From assembly GCA_944391355.1 (NCBI GenBank), contig CALXTG010000157.1, positions 1 to 7,899 on the forward strand: 7,899 nt of DNA, in the 5' to 3' direction. This document shows, in pieces, positions 1 to 6,120 of this stretch. The stretch's first letter is position 1; every line of letters begins with the position of its first letter. The notes below the pieces were generated by a model that saw nothing but the letters and a program-made list of their open reading frames with translations, had not been told where the DNA came from and did no database searches. Made by a program: the position numbers and the translations under genes. The stretch comes from an uncultured Alphaproteobacteria bacterium (lineage in GTDB: Bacteria > Pseudomonadota > Alphaproteobacteria > RF32 > CAG-239).

Positions 1-2
1 AT

Positions 3-182
3 ACAATCAAGCAAAGCATGCAAAAACGCATTGCCAACGGCATTTATACCCCTAACGAAAAAGAACAGGCCAATGCTCTGACAACCTTGCATAACCTGCA
101 ACGGCATTTAGCCGCGTCCCGCAGTCGGGAAATTATCTTTCTGGCGCCTTACCAGTCCCGGTCGCTGGTCAGCTCGATGTAA
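3..182 (+). CDS. C-terminal end of an unrecognised protein (5' truncated by window edge)
   Basis: An open frame enters from the left edge and ends at a TAA (180-182), giving 59 C-terminal residues. The other two plus frames close within the first 81 bases. The visible peptide is basic and polar, includes QKRIANGIYTPNEKEQ, and ends in a more hydrophobic stretch (REIIFLAPYQSRSLVSSM). I recognise no domain. An internal ATG at 18-20 has no Shine-Dalgarno sequence before it, so a gene starting further left is more likely. The stop lies 2 bases from the stop of the convergent lipoprotein gene, so any terminator would have to lie inside that neighbour; I see none. Confidence 0.55.
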   Translation, partial: TIKQSMQKRIANGIYTPNEKEQANALTTLHNLQRHLAASRSREIIFLAPYQSRSLVSSM

Positions 183-184
183 TT

Positions 185-493
185 TTACCAGTTGTCGCGA
201 ATATCCCGAAAATCCTGTTTAAGTCTTTCGCTTTTGGCTTTCAGGTTGGTTCGGCGCTGCTGATATTCGTTCTTTTTATCTTCCCAGCTGTCTTTAAGCC
301 GGTTTTCCAGATAGTCATCGCCTTCGTTGTCATAGCGCTTATATTCGTTTTGGGCGTCTTTAACTTTCTGGGCGGCATTATGCAGATTGTCCAGAGACTG
401 CGACAAATTATTATAGCCGCTGTCATAACCGTTATAGGTTCCTCCGCTGCATGCGGCGGTCAGCAACAATAAAAAGAGCACAAAATGTTTCAT
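185..493 (-). CDS. small coiled-coil lipoprotein, 102 aa
   Basis: This is probably a secreted, lipid-anchored envelope protein. The N-terminus is a lipoprotein signal peptide: Lys2, a run of Phe/Val/Leu (residues 4-11), then LTAAC with the presumed lipidated Cys15. The lipobox has Thr at -3, which is less usual than Leu. After a Gly/Tyr/Ser-rich linker (16-30), residues 31-102 are highly charged, rich in Lys, Arg, Glu, Asp and Gln, with heptad-like hydrophobics that suggest a long helix or coiled coil. The start at 493 is preferred over an ATG six bases upstream (497-499): AGGAGG at 501-506 is 7 bases from the former and only 1 base from the latter. The gene appears monocistronic, with its own promoter in the gap to the AAA+ gene. 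I recognise no family, so its function is unknown. Confidence 0.8.
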   Translation of the reverse strand: MKHFVLFLLLLTAACSGGTYNGYDSGYNNLSQSLDNLHNAAQKVKDAQNEYKRYDNEGDDYLENRLKDSWEDKKNEYQQRRTNLKAKSERLKQDFRDIRDNW

Positions 494-500
494 GGTCATT

Positions 501-506
501 CCTCCT
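501..506 (-). promoter_or_regulatory. Shine-Dalgarno site deciding the lipoprotein start
   Basis: A perfect AGGAGG on the minus strand. It is 7 bases from the ATG at 491-493 and 1 base from the ATG at 497-499, so it supports the downstream start (102 residues rather than 104). Confidence 0.8.
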
Positions 507-515
507 GATAGCGTT

Positions 516-544
516 ACTATAGAAAGCAGCCGCTAATTTGGCAA
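516..544 (-). promoter_or_regulatory. sigma70-type promoter of the lipoprotein gene
   Basis: On the minus strand, TTGCCA (544-539) and TATAGT (521-516) are separated by exactly 17 bases. Transcription would start near 509, leaving a leader of about 16 bases containing the AGGAGG. The whole element fits in the 60-base gap after the AAA+ stop codon, so the lipoprotein can be expressed independently of that gene. Confidence 0.7.
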
Positions 545-553
545 GAAAGATTT

Positions 554-2593
554 TCAAAAACCGATCCGCCGGGAAGAGATATTTTTATTTTCCTGCTCAA
601 GCCGGAGCATGGCGGCAATTTCACGGCGGTTTTTTTCGACCCCGAGGATTTGCGCTTTGTTTTTAACCAGGCTGAAATCGCCGGGCGTCAGATAATCCAG
701 GTCATCAAGCGGCAGATTTTTCAGACCGAAAAAATAATCGGCGGCCGTCTGGCGCTGCTGGGGGGAAAGGTAATCATATTTTACCTTAAAGGTAAAGCGG
801 CGCAGCGAAGCTTTATCAAGGCGTTCATGCAAATTTGTGGTGCAGACGAAGGGCAGGGGATGATTTTCCATCTGTGTCAGCATTTCGTTTACCTGAGTGA
901 TTTCCCAAGAGCGTCCGGCAGCGCTTCTTTCCTGCAAGAAACTGTCGGCTTCGTCAAAAACCAGCATAGCCCGGTTTTCGCGGGCTTCGGCAAAAGCTGC
1001 GGCAATGTTTGCTTCGCTGCCGCCGACATACATCGACAACAGCTCCGAGGCTTTTTTGCAGATAACCGGCATCTCCAGCTGAGCGGCCAGATAGCGGGCA
1101 TAAGCCGATTTTCCGGTTCCCGAAACCCCGTATAAACATAAAGAAAAACACCGGCCGGGAAGCTTTTTAAGGCGTTGGCACAACAGCTCCAAATCTGTGT
1201 CGGTATTCAAAAGCGCGGGATTAAAATTCCGCGCGTTATCTTTTTCATGCGGCGGCGTTTTGCCGTTGTGATAGGCTTTTTCCAAAACGTCCAGATTCCG
1301 CCTGACGGCGCTCAGGCCGCCGCCGGACAGGCGGGCGCTTCGAGCCGCAGTGTCAATAAAGGACGGCGAAAGTTTATATTGGCGGGCAAAGTCTTCGGCC
1401 ACGGCCGGAGAAGACGGAAGTTTGTTGCGTTTCAGGCTTTTCTGCCACATCCGGCTGCGGATTTCCGGGGTCGGCGTTTCAAATTGCAGCGCATAGGTAA
1501 AGCGGCGCAAAAAGGCTTTGTCCATGGTTTCAATGTCATTGGTGGTCCAGATGACCGGAATGGCATTATTTTCCAGAAGGTTGTTGAGAAATTTTTTTGA
1601 ATTGCGATAACTTTCCGGAAACCGTCCGCAGAAAATATCTTCTCCTTCGTCAAACAGCAGGCAGTTTTTTCCGCCCGCTTCCAGCAGAATTGTATCCTGA
1701 ACCAAAGCTTTCAGCCGGTCATGGCGTGAAGGTTCGGAACGGTCATCGGGACAAAATTCGCCGACCGAATACAAATCCAGCCCGCAGTGCCGGCACAGGG
1801 TTTTGGCAAATTCGGTTTTTCCCGTTCCGGGAATGCCGTAAAACAAAAAATTAATGCCTTTAATCCCTTTTTGCACGGCTTTTTGCAACAGCCCGCAAAG
1901 AATATCGCGGTCTTGGCCGAGGTGCGAAAAGTCTTCCCAGTCGAGAACCGCTTTTTGCTTAACGCCGAGCAGCAGGTTTTTAAATTGTTCCGCCGTTTTC
2001 GGTGCGGCGTTAAGCGCGGCGGCAATATTTCCCGCAAGCTCGATTTCGCCGCGGTTATTGATTTCGATGATTTTTTTATTATAAAGGCCGGCCGTATAGG
2101 ATAGCGCTTTTTCACAGTCGCTGCGGCGGCAGCAGATAAGCTCTGCCAGGTGGCGGGAATTTGTCCGCGGCCCGCCGAAACCGAAAACCGCGTCTGACAG
2201 CCTGTCGACACCGGAGTGCAGTTTGCGGCGGTTCAAAAAACCGATAATTTCTTTTTCCGTATCATTGAGGCGAAAAATCTCCGCGGCAAAACGCAGCGTT
2301 TTTTCATGGCTGCTCAGGCGGCGGTAAGAGCAGCTGCAGGCATATTTATAAAGTTTTTCCAAGACCAGGCGCCGAAAATTTTTCAGGCTGAGATCGTCAT
2401 CTTCGATTTTCAGATCATACGCCCGGTTAATTTCCTGAAGAATCTCCTTTCCGGCAATCTTATCCGCGGCATTAAAGGCATATTGCGCGGCAACAAAATC
2501 TTCAAAGTCATAAGTCGGCAAAATATTTTTGCCGCCGTATAAATGCGGCGCTCTGAGACGGTGCCGGCGCCTGATGTTTTTAATCTCGGTCAT
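554..2593 (-). CDS. tandem AAA+ ATPase, SpoVK/Ycf46/Vps4-like (COG0464 type), 679 aa
   Basis: A predicted cytoplasmic ATP-driven remodelling protein with two AAA+ modules. Residues 1-230 are a mostly helical N-terminal region with a basic start (RRRHRLR). Domain 1 has Walker A GIPGTGKT (253-260), Walker B LLFDE (312-316), sensor-1 TTN (350-352) and an LRRF motif (362-365). Domain 2 has Walker A GVSGTGKS (489-496), a pore-loop-like MYVGGSEANI (521-530), Walker B MLVFDEAD (543-550), sensor-1 TTN (585-587) and SLRRF (596-600). The tail ends in IGF. Domain 1 has no aromatic-hydrophobic-Gly pore loop at the matching place (EFCPDDRSEPSR instead), so probably only domain 2 grips substrate. Its targets are unknown to me. 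AGGAAGG at 2605-2611 lies 11 bases before the ATG, a slightly long spacing. The gene lies 90 bases downstream of the WYL regulator in the same direction, so co-transcription is possible. Confidence 0.9.
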   Translation of the reverse strand: MTEIKNIRRRHRLRAPHLYGGKNILPTYDFEDFVAAQYAFNAADKIAGKEILQEINRAYDLKIEDDDLSLKNFRRLVLEKLYKYACSCSYRRLSSHEKTLRFAAEIFRLNDTEKEIIGFLNRRKLHSGVDRLSDAVFGFGGPRTNSRHLAELICCRRSDCEKALSYTAGLYNKKIIEINNRGEIELAGNIAAALNAAPKTAEQFKNLLLGVKQKAVLDWEDFSHLGQDRDILCGLLQKAVQKGIKGINFLFYGIPGTGKTEFAKTLCRHCGLDLYSVGEFCPDDRSEPSRHDRLKALVQDTILLEAGGKNCLLFDEGEDIFCGRFPESYRNSKKFLNNLLENNAIPVIWTTNDIETMDKAFLRRFTYALQFETPTPEIRSRMWQKSLKRNKLPSSPAVAEDFARQYKLSPSFIDTAARSARLSGGGLSAVRRNLDVLEKAYHNGKTPPHEKDNARNFNPALLNTDTDLELLCQRLKKLPGRCFSLCLYGVSGTGKSAYARYLAAQLEMPVICKKASELLSMYVGGSEANIAAAFAEARENRAMLVFDEADSFLQERSAAGRSWEITQVNEMLTQMENHPLPFVCTTNLHERLDKASLRRFTFKVKYDYLSPQQRQTAADYFFGLKNLPLDDLDYLTPGDFSLVKNKAQILGVEKNRREIAAMLRLEQENKNISSRRIGF

Positions 2594-2653
2594 TTTGTTC
2601 TTTTCCTTCCTGAAATTTATACTTCCATAAATAAATCATGAGGACGACAAAAT

Positions 2654-2667
2654 ATGACGTAGATCAT
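2654..2667. promoter_or_regulatory. Crp/Fnr-like dyad upstream of the AAA+ gene
   Basis: ATGACGTAGATCAT has half-sites ATGA and TCAT separated by 6 bases. It keeps the TGA-N6-TCA core and matches 7 of the 10 defined positions of the Fnr box TTGAT-N4-ATCAA. On the minus strand a weak -10 candidate TATTTA (2633-2628) would place the transcription start near 2621, putting the dyad centre about 40 bases upstream, the usual class II activator position. No -35 sequence is evident, which would suit an activator-dependent promoter. This is a short imperfect site and is tentative. Confidence 0.3.
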
Positions 2668-2683
2668 GCCGGGCTGCCCGGGG

Positions 2684-3658
2684 TTAGTTTTTGCGCTCCG
2701 GATTGGTTATTTGTTCCAGCCGCTGATAGAAATCCGCCGGTTTGATAACTTTAACCTTATTGCCCCAGGTGTACAGATGCCAGGCCATTTCCAGCAAGCC
2801 GCCGGCTTTGAAGCGAACCGTCAGGCTGCCGTCGGCGTTGATAATATTTTGCTGCGAGGGATGAAAACAGTACTGGGCGGCGTCTTCGGCGGCTTCAGGG
2901 GCAAACAGCCATTCCGTTTCAAAAGGTTCTTCCCGATAAACCCCGAAAGAGTCGGCGGTAAAATCAGCCAGAGAAAATTTTTCGTCACGGTTAAAATAGT
3001 CGTTGCTGACCGTAACTTCGGTCAGGCGGTGCAGGGGATAATAGCGGTAATCTTTGCTGTAATCGGAAAAAGCCACCAGGTAATGTTTATTGCCGTACAA
3101 AAAGCCGTAAGGACTGACGGTTTGGGGCGAAAGTTTGCCGCCCGGTGTGCGGTAGGTCAAAATAACTTTTTTACAGGCCAGAATTGCCTCCCGCAGTTTG
3201 GGCAGAAAAGTTTCGTTAATCTGCAGTTTCGGGCCCGGACGCAGAGCGAAGCCTTCCGCTTCCAGCAGCGCCTCGGCATCGGGTTCGATACGGCGGTATA
3301 CGTCTTTATTCATCACTGCTTTTATCTTTTCGCCGATTCGTTCCAATTGCTGCGCCTTATCGGTCAGATTGTTTTTGGCCAGCAGTTTGCGGGCGGTTTC
3401 CAGCGCCGCCAGTTCCTCGCCGGAGAACTGGATAAAATCTTTGAGGGTTCCCTGCGGAATAAACCAGCGTTTGCAGTTGTTTTCGCCGAAAATCTCTTCC
3501 GTCTGCGGAAATTTTGCCAGAATCATATCCCGCATTCTTTCTGCCGTTCGCCGCGAAACATTAAATCTCTGCGCAATCTCGTTAAGGCTGACCCCTTCGC
3601 GGCTGCTTTGCATCCAAACGGCCAGGTCGAGCAGGTCATGCGTTTTTTCATAAGCCAT
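2684..3658 (-). CDS. WYL-domain transcriptional regulator, 324 aa
   Basis: A DNA-binding regulator with a ligand-sensing domain. Residues 7-45 form a winged helix-turn-helix (SLNEIAQRFNVSRRTAERMR). A helical linker follows (about 78-145). The WYL domain spans about 152-220 and includes VSPYGFLYGNKHYLVAF, with the naming W-Y-L triplet read as H192-Y193-L194, and YYPLHRL (206-212) at the usual basic motif. A WCX-like C-terminal domain spans about 240-315. The start at 3658 is preferred: AGAGGA at 3667-3672 lies 8 bases before it, whereas the upstream in-frame ATG (3691-3689) lacks a Shine-Dalgarno sequence and overlaps the predicted -10 box. Its promoter is covered by a perfect inverted repeat, suggesting autoregulation. 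It diverges from a nuclease-like gene set, a layout familiar from WYL regulators of defence loci (BrxR, CapW), and is followed in the same direction by the AAA+ gene. Confidence 0.9.
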   Translation of the reverse strand: MAYEKTHDLLDLAVWMQSSREGVSLNEIAQRFNVSRRTAERMRDMILAKFPQTEEIFGENNCKRWFIPQGTLKDFIQFSGEELAALETARKLLAKNNLTDKAQQLERIGEKIKAVMNKDVYRRIEPDAEALLEAEGFALRPGPKLQINETFLPKLREAILACKKVILTYRTPGGKLSPQTVSPYGFLYGNKHYLVAFSDYSKDYRYYPLHRLTEVTVSNDYFNRDEKFSLADFTADSFGVYREEPFETEWLFAPEAAEDAAQYCFHPSQQNIINADGSLTVRFKAGGLLEMAWHLYTWGNKVKVIKPADFYQRLEQITNPERKN

Positions 3659-3666
3659 GTTATTAA

Positions 3667-3672
3667 TCCTCT
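3667..3672 (-). promoter_or_regulatory. Shine-Dalgarno site deciding the WYL regulator start
   Basis: AGAGGA on the minus strand lies 8 bases before the ATG at 3658-3656. Nothing comparable precedes the longer frame's ATG at 3691-3689, so the 324-residue product is favoured. Confidence 0.75.
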
Positions 3673-3681
3673 GTTGCCAAA

Positions 3682-3711
3682 CTGACAGCATTATACGACA
3701 AATGCTGTCAG
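3682..3711. promoter_or_regulatory. perfect 11+8+11 inverted repeat, probable operator
   Basis: CTGACAGCATT (3682-3692), an 8-base spacer, then AATGCTGTCAG (3701-3711); the arms are exact reverse complements. The repeat covers the -10 box and the whole spacer of the predicted WYL promoter and ends 20 bases before the -35 box of the divergent operon. Its position is that of an operator for autorepression, with the WYL regulator the obvious candidate to bind. It is not followed by a T-run on either strand, so it is not an intrinsic terminator. Confidence 0.75.
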
Positions 3712-3717
3712 AAACAA
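3690..3717 (-). promoter_or_regulatory. predicted promoter of the WYL gene
   Basis: On the minus strand a consensus TATAAT (3695-3690) lies 16 bases downstream of TTGTTT (3717-3712). The start would fall near 3683, giving a leader of about 25 bases that includes AGAGGA. The promoter is embedded in the inverted repeat. Confidence 0.6.
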
Positions 3718-3731
3718 TTTTTAATAAAAAC

Positions 3732-3760
3732 TTGCACAGAAAAATCCGCCATGTTACAAA
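3732..3760 (+). promoter_or_regulatory. predicted promoter of the nuclease operon
   Basis: TTGCAC (3732-3737) and TACAAA (3755-3760) are 17 bases apart, followed by AGAGG (3766-3770) and the ATG at 3776. The -10 box is weak (4 of 6), so basal expression may be modest. It is separate from the inverted repeat, which lies just upstream. Confidence 0.5.
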
Positions 3761-3775
3761 TAGACAGAGGAAAAA

Positions 3776-4570
3776 ATGAGAAAAAGTAACGCTGAAAAAC
3801 AGGCCGACATCCTAAATTTTCTGAACCGCCGCCGTTTAACGGACGCTCTTGCCTCAGATTGGGGAGAAGATATAGACGGCTATGTTTCTGCGGCCGTAGC
3901 AATTTCGTCTCTTCTCAATAGCCGGCTGCTTGGGGCGCTTCGCCGCTTAAATCTGCCGGAATTGAAAATTGATTTTAATCCTTTGCATGACAATCCGCTG
4001 TTGGGAGCGTGGTTTCCGCAGCATTCGTTTTACTGTTCCGAACTTTACCGCTATATCAACCCGCAGGAACGGCAGCTGACAACGGCGCTTTGCCGTTTTA
4101 TGAGTGAAACGCAAAATCGTGATGTCTGCCGGGCTTTTCTTTGTGCGCTGGGAGTTGATTGCCGCAATTTTACAATGCCTGATTCCGCTTGTGAAGTTCG
4201 TATTCACCCTGAAGAGGGCAATAAATCAAAACGGATTGATAATCTTATCAGCTGGTTTGAAAACGGCCGTCGCCGGGTTTTATGTTTGGAAGTAAAATTT
4301 GATTATGATTTGCATAATGATTTAAAAGAATATGAAGCTTTTGTAGATAGGCATTATCCCGGAGCCGATTCCTGTTTCAAGGTTATCAGCCAATATGAGG
4401 TTGATATTTCCGCCTATCCGCGCTGGAAAAATTTATTATGGTGCGAAGTTCTGAAAAAATGGGAACGGAATATTGCGCTTTTGCCGCCAAATGCCGTTGA
4501 TGAGGATTTTCGCCGTTATCGTTCGTCTTTATGGCGTAAAATATATAATTTGCAGGAGTGTCAGTCATGA
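3776..4570 (+). CDS. PD-(D/E)XK nuclease-like protein (PDDEXK_4-like), 264 aa
   Basis: A probable Mg-dependent nuclease, cytoplasmic, with no signal peptide or membrane segment. The N-terminal 85 residues look helical. Residues 88-125 resemble the opening of the PDDEXK_4 fold (acidic residues E89 and E98, then a helix). The active-site pattern reads E140 (CEVRIHPE), then RIDNLI with D155, then LCLEVK with E172 and K174, i.e. D-x16-E-x-K. HNDLKEYEAF (180-189) sits where related nucleases have their QLxxY helix. The C-terminal part is Trp- and Arg-rich (WKNLLWCEVLKKWE; FRRYRSSLWRKIY). AGAGG at 3766-3770 precedes the start, the first ATG of the frame. The stop overlaps the next start (ATGA). The family call rests on motif order, not a search. 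The substrate could be foreign DNA or RNA, but this is not shown. Confidence 0.65.
   Translation: MRKSNAEKQADILNFLNRRRLTDALASDWGEDIDGYVSAAVAISSLLNSRLLGALRRLNLPELKIDFNPLHDNPLLGAWFPQHSFYCSELYRYINPQERQLTTALCRFMSETQNRDVCRAFLCALGVDCRNFTMPDSACEVRIHPEEGNKSKRIDNLISWFENGRRRVLCLEVKFDYDLHNDLKEYEAFVDRHYPGADSCFKVISQYEVDISAYPRWKNLLWCEVLKKWERNIALLPPNAVDEDFRRYRSSLWRKIYNLQECQS
4554..4558 (+). promoter_or_regulatory. Shine-Dalgarno site deciding the start of the 210-aa gene
   Basis: AGGAG lies 8 bases before the ATG at 4567-4569. The alternative GTG at 4558-4560 overlaps the site itself and can be dismissed. The site lies inside the end of the nuclease gene, as in translational coupling. Confidence 0.75.
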
Positions 4571-5199
4571 AAATTGCCGAAACCGTTCGCTTCTACTGTC
4601 AGGATCGAAACCATGTTCAGAACCTTAATCTGATTTACGACAGCAGCGAACCGCCCCGCGAAGCCGATAAGCAGGAGCTGATAAATTATCATAAGGCCAA
4701 GGTTTACTGCGCCAAACTGGAATTTGATTTTTGGCAGCTGCTTTATAATCTCTGGGATGAAACCTGGGGAGAAGCCTTGAAAGCTTGGCCGGCACTGTCT
4801 GCGATGCGAGATGAAATTTCCGAACCGGAATTAGACGGGGAGTGCATTGATTTTTCGGTTTCTTTCCGGTTAACGCCGAGTTTCCGTAAGGGCAAAGAAA
4901 CTTATTTATGGCTGGAAGTTGATTATGACTGTGCTCTCAGGCAGATCAATCTTGATGCGTCGATTTGGGTCGGAGACAGCGGAGCCCGCGCGCTCACTTC
5001 GGAAAAATCAACAAACTTTACACTGGTTGAAAAGCGAGATTACAATTTTAACCGCAGCGCTTTTTCAATAAATTTATTTGATAAAGAAGAAATTACTCCT
5101 GATGAAATTTCTGCTCTCCGTAAATCTGCCGAAGTCATGCTGCGGCATTTGCAGAATGATCTCGGTGCCGTTAAGGCATTTGTTCTCAAACAAATATAA
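4567..5199 (+). CDS. protein of unknown function coupled to the nuclease-like gene, 210 aa
   Basis: I do not recognise this protein. It has no signal peptide or membrane segment. Residues 1-30 (MKIAETVRFYCQDRNHVQ) may be a short helix plus loop. Residues 36-82 look helical and aromatic-rich (FDFWQLLYNLWDETW). Residues 90-170 look beta-rich, with alternating strands (CIDFSVSFRL; TYLWLEVDYD; ASIWVGDSG; STNFTLVEKRDYNF). Residues 176-205 form a C-terminal helix. The LEVDYD stretch (116-121) superficially echoes LEVKFDYD in the upstream nuclease but lacks the lysine. ATG (4567-4569) overlaps the preceding TGA (ATGA), so the two products are probably made together and may act as partners, such as effector and regulator, specificity subunit or antidote. 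All partner roles are inference from layout. Confidence 0.85.
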   Translation: MKIAETVRFYCQDRNHVQNLNLIYDSSEPPREADKQELINYHKAKVYCAKLEFDFWQLLYNLWDETWGEALKAWPALSAMRDEISEPELDGECIDFSVSFRLTPSFRKGKETYLWLEVDYDCALRQINLDASIWVGDSGARALTSEKSTNFTLVEKRDYNFNRSAFSINLFDKEEITPDEISALRKSAEVMLRHLQNDLGAVKAFVLKQI

Positions 5200-5208
5200 G
5201 AGGGGGCC

Positions 5209-6099
5209 ATGATAAGCAAAAAAGATATCTCCAAACTTGACGGATTGTTGTATCTCTATGCCGTTTCCAAAGCCGGCAGCAAGCGGGAAGTCGCCGAAAA
5301 ACTGGGGACCTCGGTTGATACCATCAACAAATATATTTCTGATCTGGAAGCAGAAATGAAAACCTATTTTCTGATGAGCAACGGCCGCGGAACGGTTATT
5401 ACCCCGGAAGGGAAGCAGATACTTAAAATTTCCGAAACAATTGTTAAAAACTTGCGCAGTCTGGAAGAATATGCCGAGGCAGCCGAAACCAGCCGCGGAA
5501 TTGTCCGGGTCTGCACCACCGATGCCATTTCCGATTTCATCGGAGATGCCCGGCTGTTTGATTTTTTCAGTAAATATCCCGGTATGCGGATTGAAATGAC
5601 AATATCCGACCGCATTCCCGATATGCAGGCGCTGGAAGCCGATATCTTTCTCGGTTATGAGGTGCCCGCTTATCCGGATCTGGTTCTGATGAGTGTGAAG
5701 GATATTCGCTGCGGCCTGTTTGCCACGGAAAAATATATCGAAAATTACGGTCGTCCGCGGGATATGGCCGATTTAATCAAAAATCACCGTATCTGCGATA
5801 AAAATAATCATGAATTTTTTGTCCCCGGCTGGAAAGAAGTGGTCGACAAAGCTTTTATCATTTATAAGACCAATTCGGTTCATTCGCTCCAGGCGGCGAT
5901 AAAAAGCGGCATCGGCGTAGGCATTCTGCCGGTAGTACTCGCTCGCAAAGATCCGCAGCTGGTGCATTTGAAACATTTGAAATTCGATTTTGACTTTAAG
6001 ATTTATCTCTGTGCCCACAAAGATACCAAGGATATGCCGCGAATTCGCATTGCGATGGATCATCTGCTTGAGCTTCTGAGCAAAAGGAAAGGCATCTGA
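5209..6099 (+). CDS. LysR-type transcriptional regulator, 296 aa
   Basis: A DNA-binding regulator of LysR architecture and normal family length. Residues 10-70 are the winged helix-turn-helix (GSKREVAEKLGTSVDTINKY, then ISDLEAEM and VITPEGKQIL, matching the LysR LE and lT.aG landmarks). Residues 71-92 form the linker helix. Residues 97-290 are the periplasmic-binding-like effector domain, starting GIVRVCTTDAISDFI and including IKSGIGVGILPVVLA (231-245). The recognition helix is unusual in having VDTINKY where most members have a pAVS-type sequence. AAGAGGGGG at 5198-5206 sits immediately before the start and overlaps the previous stop. Only 9 bases separate it from the 210-residue gene, so it is probably the third gene of that operon. 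Its effector and targets are unknown; candidates are its own operon or the downstream mla genes. Confidence 0.85.
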   Translation: MISKKDISKLDGLLYLYAVSKAGSKREVAEKLGTSVDTINKYISDLEAEMKTYFLMSNGRGTVITPEGKQILKISETIVKNLRSLEEYAEAAETSRGIVRVCTTDAISDFIGDARLFDFFSKYPGMRIEMTISDRIPDMQALEADIFLGYEVPAYPDLVLMSVKDIRCGLFATEKYIENYGRPRDMADLIKNHRICDKNNHEFFVPGWKEVVDKAFIIYKTNSVHSLQAAIKSGIGVGILPVVLARKDPQLVHLKHLKFDFDFKIYLCAHKDTKDMPRIRIAMDHLLELLSKRKGI

Positions 6100-6120
6100 A
6101 GTTCCGGGCGCCGATTCCGG

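Noticed and set aside
117..130. TCCCG-CAGT-CGGGA hairpin near the left edge
   Set aside because: The stem is short, lies inside the partial coding frame, and is not followed by a T-run on either strand, so it is not a terminator.
965..985. AGCCCG / CGGGCT inverted repeat
   Set aside because: It falls inside the conserved Walker B region of the AAA+ gene and is explained by coding constraint.
2194..2204. GACAG-C-CTGTC palindrome, partly matching the operator arm
   Set aside because: It lies within AAA+ coding sequence, has a different spacing, and shares only about seven bases with the operator, so chance is likely.
650..2542. Several plus-strand open frames of 85-161 codons opposite the AAA+ gene
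   Set aside because: They lie entirely within the minus-strand gene with intact AAA+ motifs, and their products look like low-information shadow translations.
2616..2621. TATAAA as a -10 box for the AAA+ gene
   Set aside because: It would place the transcription start on top of the Shine-Dalgarno sequence, and there is no -35 match 16-18 bases upstream.
2669..2681. CCGGG-CTG-CCCGG hairpin just past the WYL stop
   Set aside because: The stem is five base pairs and, in the minus direction of the WYL transcript, is followed by CATGATC rather than a T-run. It could only be a weak transcript 3' structure.
2666..3685. Long plus-strand open frame (339 codons) opposite the WYL gene
   Set aside because: It is almost exactly antisense to the WYL regulator, whose protein shows clear helix-turn-helix and WYL motifs. 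The plus-strand product has no recognisable motif and its ATG lacks a Shine-Dalgarno sequence.
6100..6120. TTCCGG repeated twice after the LysR stop
   Set aside because: This is a short direct repeat with no hairpin of useful length and no T-run, so there is no support for a terminator or binding site.
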